A stretch of DNA of 64,000 nucleotides. Source: Branchiostoma floridae. Lineage: Eukaryota > Chordata > Leptocardii > Amphioxiformes > Branchiostomatidae. The notes beneath the pieces were generated by a model. It made no database searches and was not told where the DNA came from. It saw only the letters and a list, made by a program, of their open reading frames with translations. Shown piece by piece: positions 1 through 11,289 of this stretch (positions within the stretch are counted from its first letter, which is position 1; each line of letters starts with the position of its first letter). Made by a program: the position numbers and the translations under genes. The DNA lies in assembly GCF_000003815.2 (NCBI RefSeq), contig NC_049990.1, positions 14,923,875 to 14,987,874 of the forward strand, written 5' to 3'.

Positions 1-240
1 AGGCAATGGACTGCTAGTATTAAAGGGATACCAGTACAGCCAGTACTGGTATTTTTTTCTTCAGTGGAGACTGATGTTTCTGTCGTCTAACTGAAATATG
101 TTTAACTACAATTTTTTTTCCATTTTCTTAACATACATGTTAAGAATAGTAGATAAAGACAGAAGACTCGCTCAACTGACACGTTTCTTTTGTCGTCGTC
201 TAAACCCCCGTTCGTCCCCGTATCCCCTGTTTGATGACTT

Positions 241-375
241 CGGGGTTGTAAAATGCGATGGAAGGAGAGGATTGGGCCCTGCCTCGCAACCGTACCGTTG
301 TTACAGTGGATAACAACCCACTACCTCAAGGGCCTCAAAAACTGAGGCTATGGGACTACCTTTACCTTTTACTTT
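241..375 (+). repeat. SINE-type element, 3' portion (same family as 42156-42445 and 46295-46600)
   Basis: The GGAAGGAGAGG...TGGATAACAACCCACTACC...GGGACTACCTTTACCTTTT tail is shared with the two longer copies at 42.2 and 46.3 kb. The tRNA-like head is absent, so this copy is 5' truncated. I recognise this element type from amphioxus genomes. Confidence 0.75.
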
Positions 376-390
376 TTTCTGACATTCTTC

Positions 391-909
391 TTGTTAAACA
401 GTAGTGAAAAAAATTTTTTAAACCTTCTTGTCAGAATGATGGTCACACTGCTCTTCAACACAAAATCTTTGCTCATCGCCGCGGCAATCAGCTACAAATC
501 ACATTTGCTCCTACCCCCCTCCCACTGTGCCGTGTGTGCGTCTGCTCCACTGAGACGTCTGCAGAAAAAACACAGCACAATTTGTTAACAGTCCAACAGA
601 AACCAAGCTTCTCTATCAGAATGATAGCTACTGTGCTCTTCAACACAAAATCTTTGCTCTTCAGCTACAAATCACATTTGCTCCTACCCCCCTCCCACTG
701 TGCCGTGTGTGCGTCTGCTCCACTGAGACGTCTGCAGAAAAAACACAGCACAATTTGTTAACAGTCCAACAGAAACCAAGCTTCTCTATCAGAATGATAG
801 CTACTGTGCTCTTCAACACAAAATCTTTGCTCTTCAGCTACAAATCACATTTGCTCATGCCCCCCTCCCACTGTGCCGCGAGTGCGTCTGCTCCACAGAG
901 ACGTCTGCG
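391..909. repeat. Tandem repeat, period 173 bp, about three copies
   Basis: Three successive units share a block beginning TCAGAATGAT and running through an ATCTTTGCTC...CACATTTGCTC core to GAGACGTCTGC. The GCAGAAAAAACACAGC block recurs exactly 173 bases apart (561 and 734). The middle and third units are almost identical, while the first is diverged and carries a small insertion. The apparent 65-85 residue frames here arise from the repeat and are not taken as genes. Confidence 0.9.
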
Positions 910-2723
910 CCACATATTTTATTGTGTTCCCTGTGTGATGAACAGGTGGCAGCCCTTGTGTTAAGTGATCCAGTGAAGACCCAAGCCGCCTGTTATTCCT
1001 GCCCCCAACACCCGGCACAATGGTAACCAACCTCCCGCAGATCTCATCGTCACAGAGATAATTACACGATCTGGTCAGGAACTGAAGTCTGAATAACAAA
1101 ACTACCCACAAAATACGAGCTTTAATTTGGTATGTCGAATGACTCTAATGAGGATCTGTGTATGGCACAAGACACGAAAACTTTCCTCATTATTTCAACA
1201 CACGACAGATGACAAGCAAGAGCAACAGATGCAGGTATATCACATCAGAAGTGTACTCTTTCTATCCACATAAGTTTGTCTTCTGGGAACAGACTGTGCA
1301 CGACAGTTAAACAAATACATGAGTGTATAAAGATATAAAAAATTCTATTCTTTCCATATGTTCCAATGCGTTACAATGTTTAAAACGCCGTCTTTTTGTC
1401 TATACTGATACGCTTTGTGCTAATATAAGGGCCCAAAGCGTTTAACATACATACATACATACAAATAAAACTAAAAGCTAATCGTTACACATAATGCTTT
1501 CCTATAAAACCTGCACTTTTATCAGTTCAAAAGAAAACAGTCGATTATGGTCTGTTTGTTTAGTTATTATTATTTAGAAGTTATCAAGTATCAGTGGTCG
1601 TCTTTTTTTGTAAATGATTAACAGGGTTCTCTTAACATCCTCGATTTCGCATAGATTCTTATACTTTTCGCAGTTCAAAAGCAAACAACATTTGCTACGC
1701 GCTCTATTATTTCGGTCTGTTTCTTTAGAAGTGACAAAAGTCAGTGTACCAGAGCGCCATCTTTTATGACTAAGAGCAGATGCTCCTTTTCACCAGCGAG
1801 TGTGCCGGTGGATGGTCGGCTGCGCGTTGCCTGGTTCCCGCCTGATTACCCCGAACATCTCGCTCGCTGTCCGCCGATCGGCGACAGATTGTCGCGATAG
1901 CCAGTCCCGTAGCAGGAGCCATGAACAATCACAAAGAGCTGCAACACCCAAGTTTATTAAGCCTTATCGGATTTTAACGCTTAGCTTAATCAAATGGAAG
2001 CGGAAAGAAATAGACTGGTCTAAAGAAGATTATGATACCCCTTTGTTTTCTTTCAAACATGTTTCTATCTTTACCGGATCATAGCGGAAAAAACAACCAC
2101 TTCTGATACAAATTTTACCTTCTGTAGTTAGTTGTGTTTTTCCATTCGATCGAATCGCACCACATATGTGCATATTTCAAAGGATCTAAGAAATTGGAAA
2201 CTCACCTCAGTTTGACACGCATGGAAAATCTACACGTCAACATCACAATCAGACCAAACTATCCGGAAATCTAAGCTGAAATTAATCCCATTTTTAAGTA
2301 GACTGATAGTTGTATAATGCGGTAGTAATCTGCGGTGTAAGTGTGCTATAAGCTGTCCCCACCATATGCTAGTACGATCCGTCAGTGCTATCAGGCATGT
2401 TCGTCTGTGAGCTGGCGAATTCTTGAAGTCTTATCTTTGGCTCCAAGACGTCGTGGTATGGACGTGGCAGATGTGAGATTGTCCTGTCTCTAGGGTACTA
2501 TCTTCTTAAATAAGTTGCAACGGTTTCTTTTTGTAAGTGGACACTAAGAAATACTGTTTATGGTGACTGGATGCCATAACAGAAACTTGTACCGAACTAC
2601 ATATTTTTACTTGCAAGATATTGATATTATTGTGTTAAGTAAATAATCAACAACAACTGTAAGGCTTATTTTTAATTAGAAAACCGACAGTGTTCTTTTG
2701 GTTTGAAAGTGGGCTACTTTAGC
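910..2723. other. Intergenic stretch, nothing supported
   Basis: No convincing coding sequence. It contains a short (ATAC)n run at about 1445-1463 and a CpG-richer patch at about 1790-1930 whose open frames are short and unrecognised. Confidence 0.5.
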
Positions 2724-2888
2724 TATTCTCCAAGCAGAGGTTCGACTCTGGCTGTTTTTAACGTGTTTTTAGGCGTTTTTGTCAAGCTTTCTATTTTGTA
2801 CCATTTTCTCCATGCCTGCTAGCCAAACAGACAAGAACGGCTAAAAATCGTCAAGAAAATTCGGAGTCAAACCTCTGCTTGGATAGTA
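2724..2888. mobile_element. MITE, family with CCAAGCAGAGGTT termini (copy 1)
   Basis: Terminal inverted repeats read CTCCAAGCAGAGGTTCGACT on the left and the complement of TCCAAGCAGAGGTTTGACTC on the right. The element is about 165 bp, and the interior is itself partly palindromic (ttaggcgttttt and its complement). Further copies lie at 15416-15538 and 24624-24787. It carries no coding capacity and is presumably mobilised in trans. Confidence 0.85.
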
Positions 2889-4440
2889 TATCTTAGCTAG
2901 AATACAGTTTTGCTTGAAAACTATTTTCTGGATTCTTCCCTTTTGTTTTAGTAACGCCTCATAGCAATGTCTGTCTCACGAACATTGTGTATGTAGTTGT
3001 GTGTTAAGTATAAAATGTGTGTTGTCCATATCTGCTTCTAGGCACAGTTTTGTTTTCAAACTTTTTGAACAACCTCCTTGTCCTGTAGTTATTTCCAGCA
3101 GGCTGGTTCTAGTAATGGACTGGACAACTCACCCAGAGTTGACCCGACCAACAGAATAGGAGTGAGTACCTCGGGGTTAGAACCCGGGACCGCGGGATCC
3201 AGTAATCACAGAGCCCGAAAATTGCTCGAAATTCCTGGAAATTAAAGTGTCTAAGGAGGAACAACTTCCACTTAGAACCTGAAGATAACCGGAAAGAGGA
3301 GCGTAATTTTGTTAGGACGGTGGGTACGAATTTGCTTGTGTGGAAATGAATTAGAAATGTTAAATTCGAGAGCGCGAGGCGTCATAAAAATTCCACTTTT
3401 TGAGGTCCCCGCGCCTATGGTGACCACTCGTGCTCTTGCCTTGTAATTTTCGGAGAAAATGAAGCGAAGAGCCATTTGCGGCTACTTAAAGTCTTTCTGT
3501 CAGACGTCGTCCAGGGCTGTATGGTTGAAGGGAACCCATTATCACCATCACTCGGACAACATCGGAGCAAAGGAGGGGAAAATTCTGTCTCTGGCACTCA
3601 GAGGGGAGTAAAGTGAGCCTTAAATGTAGCGGAGGATCTAGCCGAGCGACCTTACTATACTCTCCCATTCCACTAGAGAGGCGACCTGGCTACAATCGCA
3701 CTACGACATAGCATTTGACAGATCGCTCAACGAATTTCATGAAGCTTTTTATGCTTTGTGTGTTTTGTTGTCTTTTCAATCATACGTTTTGCATCTTGTA
3801 TGGATGAATGAATGATTTTTCCAAAGAAACTATAGCGTTTCTGCTGAAAATATTTGATCCCTTTGACTTATATGAAAACCAAGGCTGGAGACAAACCGCT
3901 AGACTGAACACAGCGAAACATTCGGATCATTTGGATCTCGCTATAGTAAATAGAAATCTGGAAACTTTTGTATGAAAGTTTGTGAAAAAAAACAGCTTTT
4001 CGTTCTCCCCTTCCCTACGGTGTTTGGCCGTTTTTTTTTAGTTCGGAAAATTGTTGTTTTTGTAAAAACGTGGAAAATGTTCTAACGTTTTTCTAACGTT
4101 CTTCTTTGTTTAACGTTAATATATTTTCAAGGCTCTCTCATAGAATATATCCTAATTCTACTGCGACACCCAGAGAGAGACCGCTAGCAGTTTGAGTTGT
4201 GCTTGTTTCCGCTACGTTATTTTCCCTGTCACCGTGAAAATTCAAGTAGAATTTCCCTATTGTTAACGCACGTCTGGAAAAGTATGGCCGGGAGAGGGGC
4301 CACATTACCCGCTCCCCGGGCCGTATTGTCCACCTATCCGCCGGCGAAATGTATCGCTTCCACCCCACTGTACCCTTCTGACGGTTAACAAAACAGCTCT
4401 CACATCGTGGCTAGTCAAACCGATTGTGTTCAGAATGGAA
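2889..4440. other. Intergenic, mostly featureless
   Basis: Apart from the tRNA-like fragment, a segment near 3656-3735 (ccactagagaggcgacc followed by tcgcactacgac) resembles the element duplicated at 10.6-11.0 kb. No gene is supported. Confidence 0.4.
3145..3225 (-). repeat. tRNA-like fragment (SINE head or pseudo-tRNA)
   Basis: On the minus strand a GGTTCTAACCCC B-box-like stretch follows a GGATCCCGCGGTCCC arm. There is no complete cloverleaf, so a functional tRNA is unlikely. Confidence 0.3.
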
Positions 4441-4612
4441 CGAATCTGGGTGTAAACAGAAGCGGAGGTGTGCAATATGGCTACAAAACAACCGTTACGT
4501 CAATCAATTAAAGTCGAATTTCAAATAGGCCAATCAAAACGTACAGCGAGTGTGTGCGCACTTTCGTAAAATCGCTACATCTGACTGTGAACAAAATTTG
4601 ACGGTAAGTTTC
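4440..4612 (+). promoter_or_regulatory. Possible promoter with first exon
   Basis: Two CCAAT-type boxes (gtcaatcaat and ggccaatca, about 30 bases apart) are followed by a consensus splice donor, GACG|gtaagt at 4604. A 30-codon frame (4477-4569) overlaps them but has no recognisable product. Without transcript data this is only a candidate start of a spliced plus-strand transcript. Confidence 0.2.
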
Positions 4613-5376
4613 ATCATTATTATTTTATGCATAACAACTGAAATTTTATCAATGTTGGTGTATTTTGCTTGAATGGGAATGCCTTTAATTTTTTACTTTG
4701 AAATTAAAAAAATGTTCATTTCTCTTTGTTCTGAATTGTCGTTAAGAGAACAGACGTTAATTAGAGAACAAGTGCTAACTTTAAACTCTCAATTACCGCT
4801 GTGTCCCAAACATGCTTCCTATTCATTACTTTCTATGCTTTTTTTAACTTTGAAATTTGAGAAAAAAACACGTAAAACTTAATCTATTTCTCTTTGTTCT
4901 GAATTGATGCTACGAATACAAGTGGTAACGTTACACTCCCAATGACCACTGGGTCGCGGCCATACGTATACTTTTCTAGTCATTATTTCTGATATGCACA
5001 TAGTGCACTATAAGATCTCCCTTTCTTTCGTACGACGTGTTATCATAACATATGCCACGCCTGGCGCCTGGTTTTATCCAGAACGAGTAATTTCGTACCT
5101 CTGTTCCTTCTCTGTTTGTGAGTTTTCCGTCTGACATATAGAAGCCTGCGGGCCACCAGATCCCATCATTAATACACACTAATTGGTAAACAAGTCTAAG
5201 CTTTGAAACACCGAACAACGGAACACAAATTATACCCCTTTAAAAAGTATAGGAGAGTGTGGGGCGGGTAGTATAGGGGGATTAAAAGAGATCAAAACGG
5301 GGACGATCTTTTGAAAATAATTATTCAATTGAGCATAGCGCTTTATGCTAGGCTCGTCGTATTAACGGTATAACAC

Positions 5377-5567
5377 TAGTTCACCTTTATCCGCCGGGTA
5401 ACCTATATCCGTTGGTTCAAAATAAGGGTGTTTGTGTGGTTTTTGAAGTAGCAATATTTTCAAATTATTGCAGTTTGAAAACACCGTCCGTCGATATGAT
5501 ACTAGAGTATCCCAAAATAACATGTTTTTCAAAGCAACGGATATAGGTTACCCCGTGGATAACTAGA
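5377..5567. mobile_element. MITE, family with TATCCGCGGGGTAACC termini (copy 1)
   Basis: The left arm contains GGGTAACCTATATCCGTTG and the right arm its exact complement CAACGGATATAGGTTACCC. The outer parts differ by a short deletion. The interior carries an ACCGTCCGTCGA block that recurs in the copy at 21766-21972. About 190 bp, no coding capacity. Confidence 0.85.
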
Positions 5568-6387
5568 GTTATATGTTAACAGTTTGTTGCAAACTGCACA
5601 AAATGGACAAAACCGTGAATGTATGCACGTGAGGCACAGAGTATAATGATAAACAATAGCATTTATTCTGAATGATTGTTAAGAAGCGCCCCCAAGCGGA
5701 GGGATGTACAGTGCACAAGCTCTCTTCTCCCTAAAAACAGGAGTTCAGATTGTCTACAGGTGAATTTTCTCGTGAAAATTCCGCTAAACAATTCACAACT
5801 GTCGTCATGCAATGGTGGGCATGGCTGTATATACCTTCACCGTGTCAAGGATTAAGTCACATAAAATATATATCCGTAGCGTAGATAGAAAAAATATTAC
5901 ATCGTATAAATATAGATATAGATAGACATATTTGCTATACTCACATTTTCATAAGGCACTCGAAAATGCCACTCTTTTTAGGTAATAATATTTACATCGG
6001 AACTATATCTACATTCTTAACTTTTCACAAAGGTGTTCTTGTTATTTTTATACGTAAGATTGCCTGACCTATAAAAGAGAGGCTCGTTAGATTTGCTAAA
6101 GGTTAATTTTTAACTACGTTTGAACAAAAAGAAGTTCCCGTAAACTTATACTTTCTCTGGAACATCTCAATAATGAGAAATGTAAACAAAACTTTAAAAT
6201 AAACTAAGCTAGTGTAAACAGTTGGTGTTTACGGATTGTTGTCCGATTGAATAGTGATTGCCCTTCGTTGGCACAAGGAGTGTTTCAGAAGTCCATTCAG
6301 TCATTGTCACTCCCACTCGAAAAGGTACGGAACAATAGATTGTCCTAACAAGACAAACTGATTCAGAAAACAAGGCTTAAAAAGTTC

Positions 6388-7368
6388 TCACATGTTTGGC
6401 CTGACTGTAGACTGGGCAGCCGGGGACAGTTCTGTCATTTGTCCAGGTTTTGGCGACATGAGTTTGTGTTTTTTGTCCACATGGGTGCCGATGTGGCCGA
6501 TGAAGTCGTACACGTTGGTGAAGTAGACAGCGCAGAAGGTGCAGATCATGGGCGGGGGGTCGGCCTCAGGGACGCCGCCGACAACCGCGGGGTGCTTCGT
6601 TGGACAGGTCATCGGGAAGGCGCGGAAGACGATCGGCTTGAGCGGCATGACAGGCCGAGGGCCGGGTGGGCAGAGCCCGTTGGCTGTCATGTAGCAACTC
6701 AGGAAGTGTGCCTGGGCGGCGGCGGCGGGGTGGACGTGTGGAAGGGGATGGTCCCGCGGGATGGCGAGAGGATGGAGCGGGAACATCGGCATGAGCGCGT
6801 CGGTCGGTTTGGCGACTCCATCCGCCGGAGGGGATGGCTTCTTCGGCGAGTCGGAGTCATCGCTGGTGACGCTCCTCTGGTCCTCCCCGATCCGATCCTC
6901 CAAGTCATCCTCGTCACCGTCCTCCGGACACCTGTGGATCTTCTTGTGCCTCTCCAGGTTGGACTTGTGGCTCGTGGCGTAGCCGCACAGCCCGCAGACG
7001 AAGTCCTTCCTCCCGCTATGGACGGTCTGGTGCCGTTTCAGCAGCGCCTTTCGGCAGAAGTTTCGCCCGCAGACCTTACAGGTGTAGCCGTAGCGGTGGT
7101 GCTGGTAGACGTGCTCCCTCAGCTCGGCTTTACTGCTGAAGTGGTGATCGCAGCACTCCAGGGACTTGGTGCAGGCCAGGTGCATCGTACTGATGTGTCG
7201 CTTCAGGTTGTTTCTTCGGTTGGTCTCGTAACTGCAGTGCGGGCACTTGAACATCTTTCTCCCCATGTAGCAGTGAGAGGAGTAGGTGTCGAGGCGAAGG
7301 TAAGGCGCGGGCATCGGTGCTGAAGCCATGTCCTCCCGATAACTGCTCTGCACTAGCACGCTCCTCAT
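6388..7368 (-). CDS. C2H2 zinc-finger protein, probable transcription factor, intronless
   Basis: A 326-residue open frame without introns. Seen directly: finger 1 has C42/C45/H58/H63. Finger 2 is degenerate, C72-x2-H75 with H86/H90, so a Cys is replaced by His. Finger 3 has C97/C100/H113/H117 and finger 4 has C125/C128/H141/H145, joined by a HSGRKDF linker that resembles the classic TGEKPF type. An acidic/Ser stretch follows (about 149-175), then a Pro/His/Ala-rich middle (about 177-265), and an isolated fifth finger (C276/C279/H292/H296) near the C-terminus. Arrays of this kind bind DNA in the nucleus, so a transcription-factor role is inferred from the family. The reading frame is much richer in G+C than its surroundings. 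The first ATG has G at -3; a second in-frame ATG (Met14) has G at -3 and G at +4 and is a plausible alternative start. The long plus-strand frame across the same DNA is a shadow of this gene. I cannot name an orthologue. An upstream non-coding exon cannot be excluded. Confidence 0.88.
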   Translation of the reverse strand: MRSVLVQSSYREDMASAPMPAPYLRLDTYSSHCYMGRKMFKCPHCSYETNRRNNLKRHISTMHLACTKSLECCDHHFSSKAELREHVYQHHRYGYTCKVCGRNFCRKALLKRHQTVHSGRKDFVCGLCGYATSHKSNLERHKKIHRCPEDGDEDDLEDRIGEDQRSVTSDDSDSPKKPSPPADGVAKPTDALMPMFPLHPLAIPRDHPLPHVHPAAAAQAHFLSCYMTANGLCPPGPRPVMPLKPIVFRAFPMTCPTKHPAVVGGVPEADPPPMICTFCAVYFTNVYDFIGHIGTHVDKKHKLMSPKPGQMTELSPAAQSTVRPNM

Positions 7369-8767
7369 CCCACGGGCTCGGCCTCCTGGAGATGCTCACT
7401 CGGGCTCAGCAAGACGAGTTCTGGAGCAGGAGAGAAGCAGACAGCGGTTTTATGAATGGGGGAAACCACGTTACCTCATCGATAATAGTACTAATGAATA
7501 TTGTAGAAGACTTCCCCCCAAACCCGCTGTGAGCCCGGAGCCACTGCCCCGGCCCCTGGTGTCACTCATTCAAACTATCCCTCTCCCGACATGCATTATT
7601 ACACCAATTAAACACCCGCGGTCACAGGGAAACCATTTAATTTGATATACATATGAATACGATAATTAACCGTGGTCTAGCTTAGACAATAACAACTTTT
7701 TTTGGTTATGCTGAGGTCATAGGGTATTGTTTCTAAGACTTCAAACGAGGAAATCCTTGAGGGAAAACGCTAGGCAGTGAGTTGTGGTAGAAGGGGGTGT
7801 AGTCAAGCCCTCGATAACACACTAAACCAGTGATTATCTCAGTCCATAGGGATAAACTATATTTGTACAGCAAATTCCTATAGTTCGTACACGTCGCCTG
7901 GACAACTGTACAAGAATATGCCAGAATTTTGCAAATACCACCAAACTTTGTATTCGGTGGCATTTGCTAACCATAACCAAAAATAGCGAAAAATAGCGCA
8001 CGAATCTCTTACATAAAGATGTGAAAGTCTGAGAAGAAAACGACATACTATAAAAAGAAGGAAACTGCAGATTACAAGATACAAGTCACAGCTAAGATGT
8101 TTTCACACATTCTAAGTGAATATTCTAGCTTCTCTTGTCATATTCTTGAAACAGCCGATTGTCTTAACTTTACCATAACTTGTTCTTAGAAAGAAAACGT
8201 TTTCTAGTTTACGAAAGTCATACAAGTAACTGTATAAATTCTATTGAAGTATGAATTCAACAAGATTCTGTTTTACTTTTGAAAGGAATGACTGTGAGAG
8301 AACGCGACAGCCAAAACTTATAAATGTGAACTTCTATTGACCCTGCTTTGCACCTCTGTTCGCGGTTTCACATCGTCAGCGAATCAAACAGGTGTCGTCA
8401 GCTAAGGATTATCATGAACTGCTCGCTCCCGACGCAGAATCTCAGATAACAGTCGCCGCGACTCGCTATTTTCTGATAATGCAGGCGTTTGAGCCGATTT
8501 AAACCTGGTTATCATTCTTCCTTGTCTGGCCAGGAACTGCCATTTCGGCGGCGGCGCAATCGGTTGTATGACTCTAATGCTCCATTTCCAATAGAGGCTT
8601 CGACTAAAGATTATATATAAATCTCCCAACGAATCAGGTAAAGAATTATTCCTTTTATTTTGCTGTCTTTTATGTCTCGTGTCATATTCTAATCGATCCT
8701 GAAAACAAGTGTCAAATGAATCCAATTTTTTTTCGCTGTACGTACGACGAACGCCGCTTACGCCGTT
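7369..8767. other. Upstream flank of the zinc-finger gene, no gene supported
   Basis: This contains whatever promoter drives the minus-strand zinc-finger gene, but I see no TATA box or convincing element. Unrecognised short frames near 7.7-8.1 kb have no protein-like features. Confidence 0.4.
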
Positions 8768-8947
8768 TTCTAAACCGGGGTCCGGTCGGGCTGTTTTAGG
8801 AGACGAAAAATACAAATGTATACCTAGAAATATACTCAAATCGTACCCATCACTCTCTTTCTACGTATATGTTCTGTGTATTTGAGGTCTTTTGTAACAT
8901 TATTTTCGTTCCAGAAAGCTGTCCGGACGGGCCCCGGTTTGGAGATG
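8768..8947. mobile_element. MITE, family with CCAAACCGGGGCCCGG termini (copy 1)
   Basis: Left terminus CTAAACCGGGGTCCGGTCGG, right terminus CCGGACGGGCCCCGGTTTGG in inverted orientation. The subterminal TTTCG(T/C)TCC(A/C)GAAAGCTG block is shared with copies at 9245-9421, 14360-14512, 25930-26106 and 26116-26260. The minus-strand 145-codon frame at 8402-8839 runs into this element and is not accepted as a gene. Confidence 0.85.
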
Positions 8948-9244
8948 GGACCCTAGCATGACTGGAAAGATCAGCAAAAGATCATATACTAGTACGCAGT
9001 GGATGGTATGGAACTTTTTCGAGAGAACAATTTTGTTTCTCTTTCTAGTACCAGATTGTTTGACCATTTTTTTCCCATTTCGATGAATTTTTGGCTCATT
9101 TCGAGTACTTGGCGTTAGGAAGAAGCAACAAGGAACACTGCCAAAATCATGAAAAAATTGCTACAGATATGCAATATACCAGTACTCGTAGTCTCTTGAA
9201 CGTTTTCATCATATTGTACATATGGACTTATGCTATGGTAACAT

Positions 9245-9421
9245 ATTCAAACCGGGACCCGTCCGAGTAGCTTTCGGGAACGAAAAGCATAATATATAAA
9301 AGACAAAAAAAGTACACAGAACGTAAAGAAATTAGTTATGAGCAAAATTTGTGTATATCAGTTGACAAACACTTTATTTTTTCGTTTCCGCAAACATTCC
9401 GGCCAAACCCGGTTTCGAAAT
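9245..9421. mobile_element. MITE, CCAAACCGGGGCCCGG family (copy 2)
   Basis: It starts CAAACCGGGACCCGTCCG and ends CCGGCCAAACCCGGTTTCG. The interior shares ATATATAAAAGACA and the ACACAGAACGTAAAGAAAT block with the copies at 26.0-26.3 kb. About 177 bp. Confidence 0.8.
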
Positions 9422-10556
9422 GTAATCGTAGCATTATCAGTGATTATGAAAATTTCTTCTTAATTTCTTATTTTGGGGTTGGCCGCCATTTTGGCAAACA
9501 ATTGAGGTACTGTTGTTCGTTTCTTCCGTGAGTCGGACTCGTTCCCAGAGTCCTGTCAGAAGTCACCCGTGTCGAACTGACTTCCCCCGGCTTCCCGTTC
9601 TGTGTGTTGTGCGGTTGGTTTCAAACAGTGTGTGCTTCAAAAACGTTCAAGGGCGATTCAAGATATCGGGACAGATATATCGACTCTGTATAAATGAGTT
9701 TTGTAATAATAAGTTATTGAAGGAGTCACGCCAACTTTGAGCTTTGCTGTTGGCGTGGCGTGTCACTTGAATTTGATTAAAGCTTCTGTGATTAAAACAA
9801 ACGTGGTAAAGTACCGTTCACTCTTTAAAAAGAAGACAACAAACGTTGCAAAGAAATTTGTATCCAGACATGAAGTCAGAAATATAACGACTGATCATTT
9901 GAATGAGTCATTGATATGACATTTCAAAGCCAAACAAATGTGGTAGTTTTCATACCACCATGCACAAACTAACAAAGCATCAAAATAAATACTGAGCGGT
10001 TGAACATAAAGAATATACAAACTGTTACAAACAGTAGAGACATTGGTGTGTCTATTGGGGCCAGACCTAAATCTCAAACAATTATATATCAACTCTAAAA
10101 TTAAGATTGTCAGCACTGAACAATGGCATGATGTAAGGTCCTTGTACTCGACAAAATTGGACTTTGACACCTTTGTTGTTACATTTCTATTGACATAAAT
10201 ACCCTAAGATTTTCCAGTCAGAGAAGTTTGTACGTTATTTTATTTCTGAAGAGTCGGCTTTAAGAGTGTGCCGAGGCGTGTGTATGTGGCTTCCCCCTCG
10301 GGGTAGGATGAACCTTTGACCGAAGGGTCATTCCTCTGACCTACGGTGTCCGTGTAACTTTCTGACGACGAACGAACAAGTCATCAGTGTGAAAATGTGG
10401 TCAGTTGATTAAGGAAAATGTTATAGTCTTTGACACAACCTTTCATTTCTATAGATCACATCGTTCGCAATGAAAATATGCGCGTGACAGTCTCACAGTT
10501 TTCAGCTGTTGGACGAAGATTCAGTGACTGAACTTGAGGCTGAAAATTTACTGGAC
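9422..10556. other. Intergenic, nothing supported
   Basis: Several 60-90 codon frames occur but none shows family motifs or composition unlike the background. No RNA gene was recognised. Confidence 0.4.
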
Positions 10557-11036
10557 GGCGATCGCGCTGCGCTCTTACTGCGATCTACATTGTGTTTGTG
10601 TAATCATTGATTTCATAATTGGAATATCATTGAAAATGTAAAGGTATGACTGAAATGACAACAAAACGTGCAACGCGTTTTTATCAACAAAATTCGTTGA
10701 GAGAAAGACAAAATTTTAGGTCGCAGTGTAATCGCAGAGAAGTCGGCGGCCTGTTGGAATAGGTGTGTTTGGCCACCCTCCTTTCCACTAGACAAGGCGA
10801 CCGCACTGCGCTCTCACTGCGACCTAAAACGGATGTGTGTAACCTTCGATTTCATACTAGGTATATCAATCAAAACGTAAAAGTGACTGAAAAGACTACA
10901 CCCCGCAAAGCGTAAAAAGATTCGTTTTTTTCTATCCAATTCGTTGAAAGAAAGGCAAATGCCAGGTCGCAATGCGAGCGCAGAAAAGTCGCCGCTCTGT
11001 TGGAATGGGGGTGTAAGTGGCAAGTAATTTACTGTG
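10557..11036. mobile_element. Tandem pair of inverted-repeat elements (GGCGACCGCACTGCG family), unit 240 bp
   Basis: Each unit begins GGCGA(T/C)CGC(A/G)CTGCGCTC, contains AATTCGTTGA(G/A)AGAAAG, closes with the inverted partner GGTCGCA...CGCAGA, and is followed by a shared CTGTTGGAAT tail. Unit starts are at 10557 and 10797. The interior (a tgactg/acaacaaaac block and the aattcgttgag motif) is related to the MITEs at 17.1, 26.3, 27.4 and 35.5 kb. Confidence 0.8.
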
Positions 11037-11289
11037 TTCTCACTGTAGAAAGAGGTCAGAGACTTCCAACTGCTGTGCTGTGGTGCGTTGGCGGTTTGAC
11101 TGTTACCAAAGGAAGCATTTCTTCATCTCGCCTGACTCTAGTTCCTTCCCGAGTCATTGTGCTCGCTCTGCGTGGTGCAGGAACTTCTTACCGGGACGCT
11201 TCCACAACTTAAAGATCTTGTACTTAAAGATGCAACGGAAGAAGACGAGTCGACCACACCGGATCAAACAGGACAAAGAAGAAAACGTC

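Noticed and set aside
6439-7323. 294-codon plus-strand frame opposite the zinc-finger gene
   Set aside because: It is the antisense shadow of a GC-rich real gene; no domain, and composition follows from the complementary strand.
8402-8839. 145-codon minus-strand frame
   Set aside because: It runs into a MITE terminus (8768-8947) and shows no motif; treated as chance.
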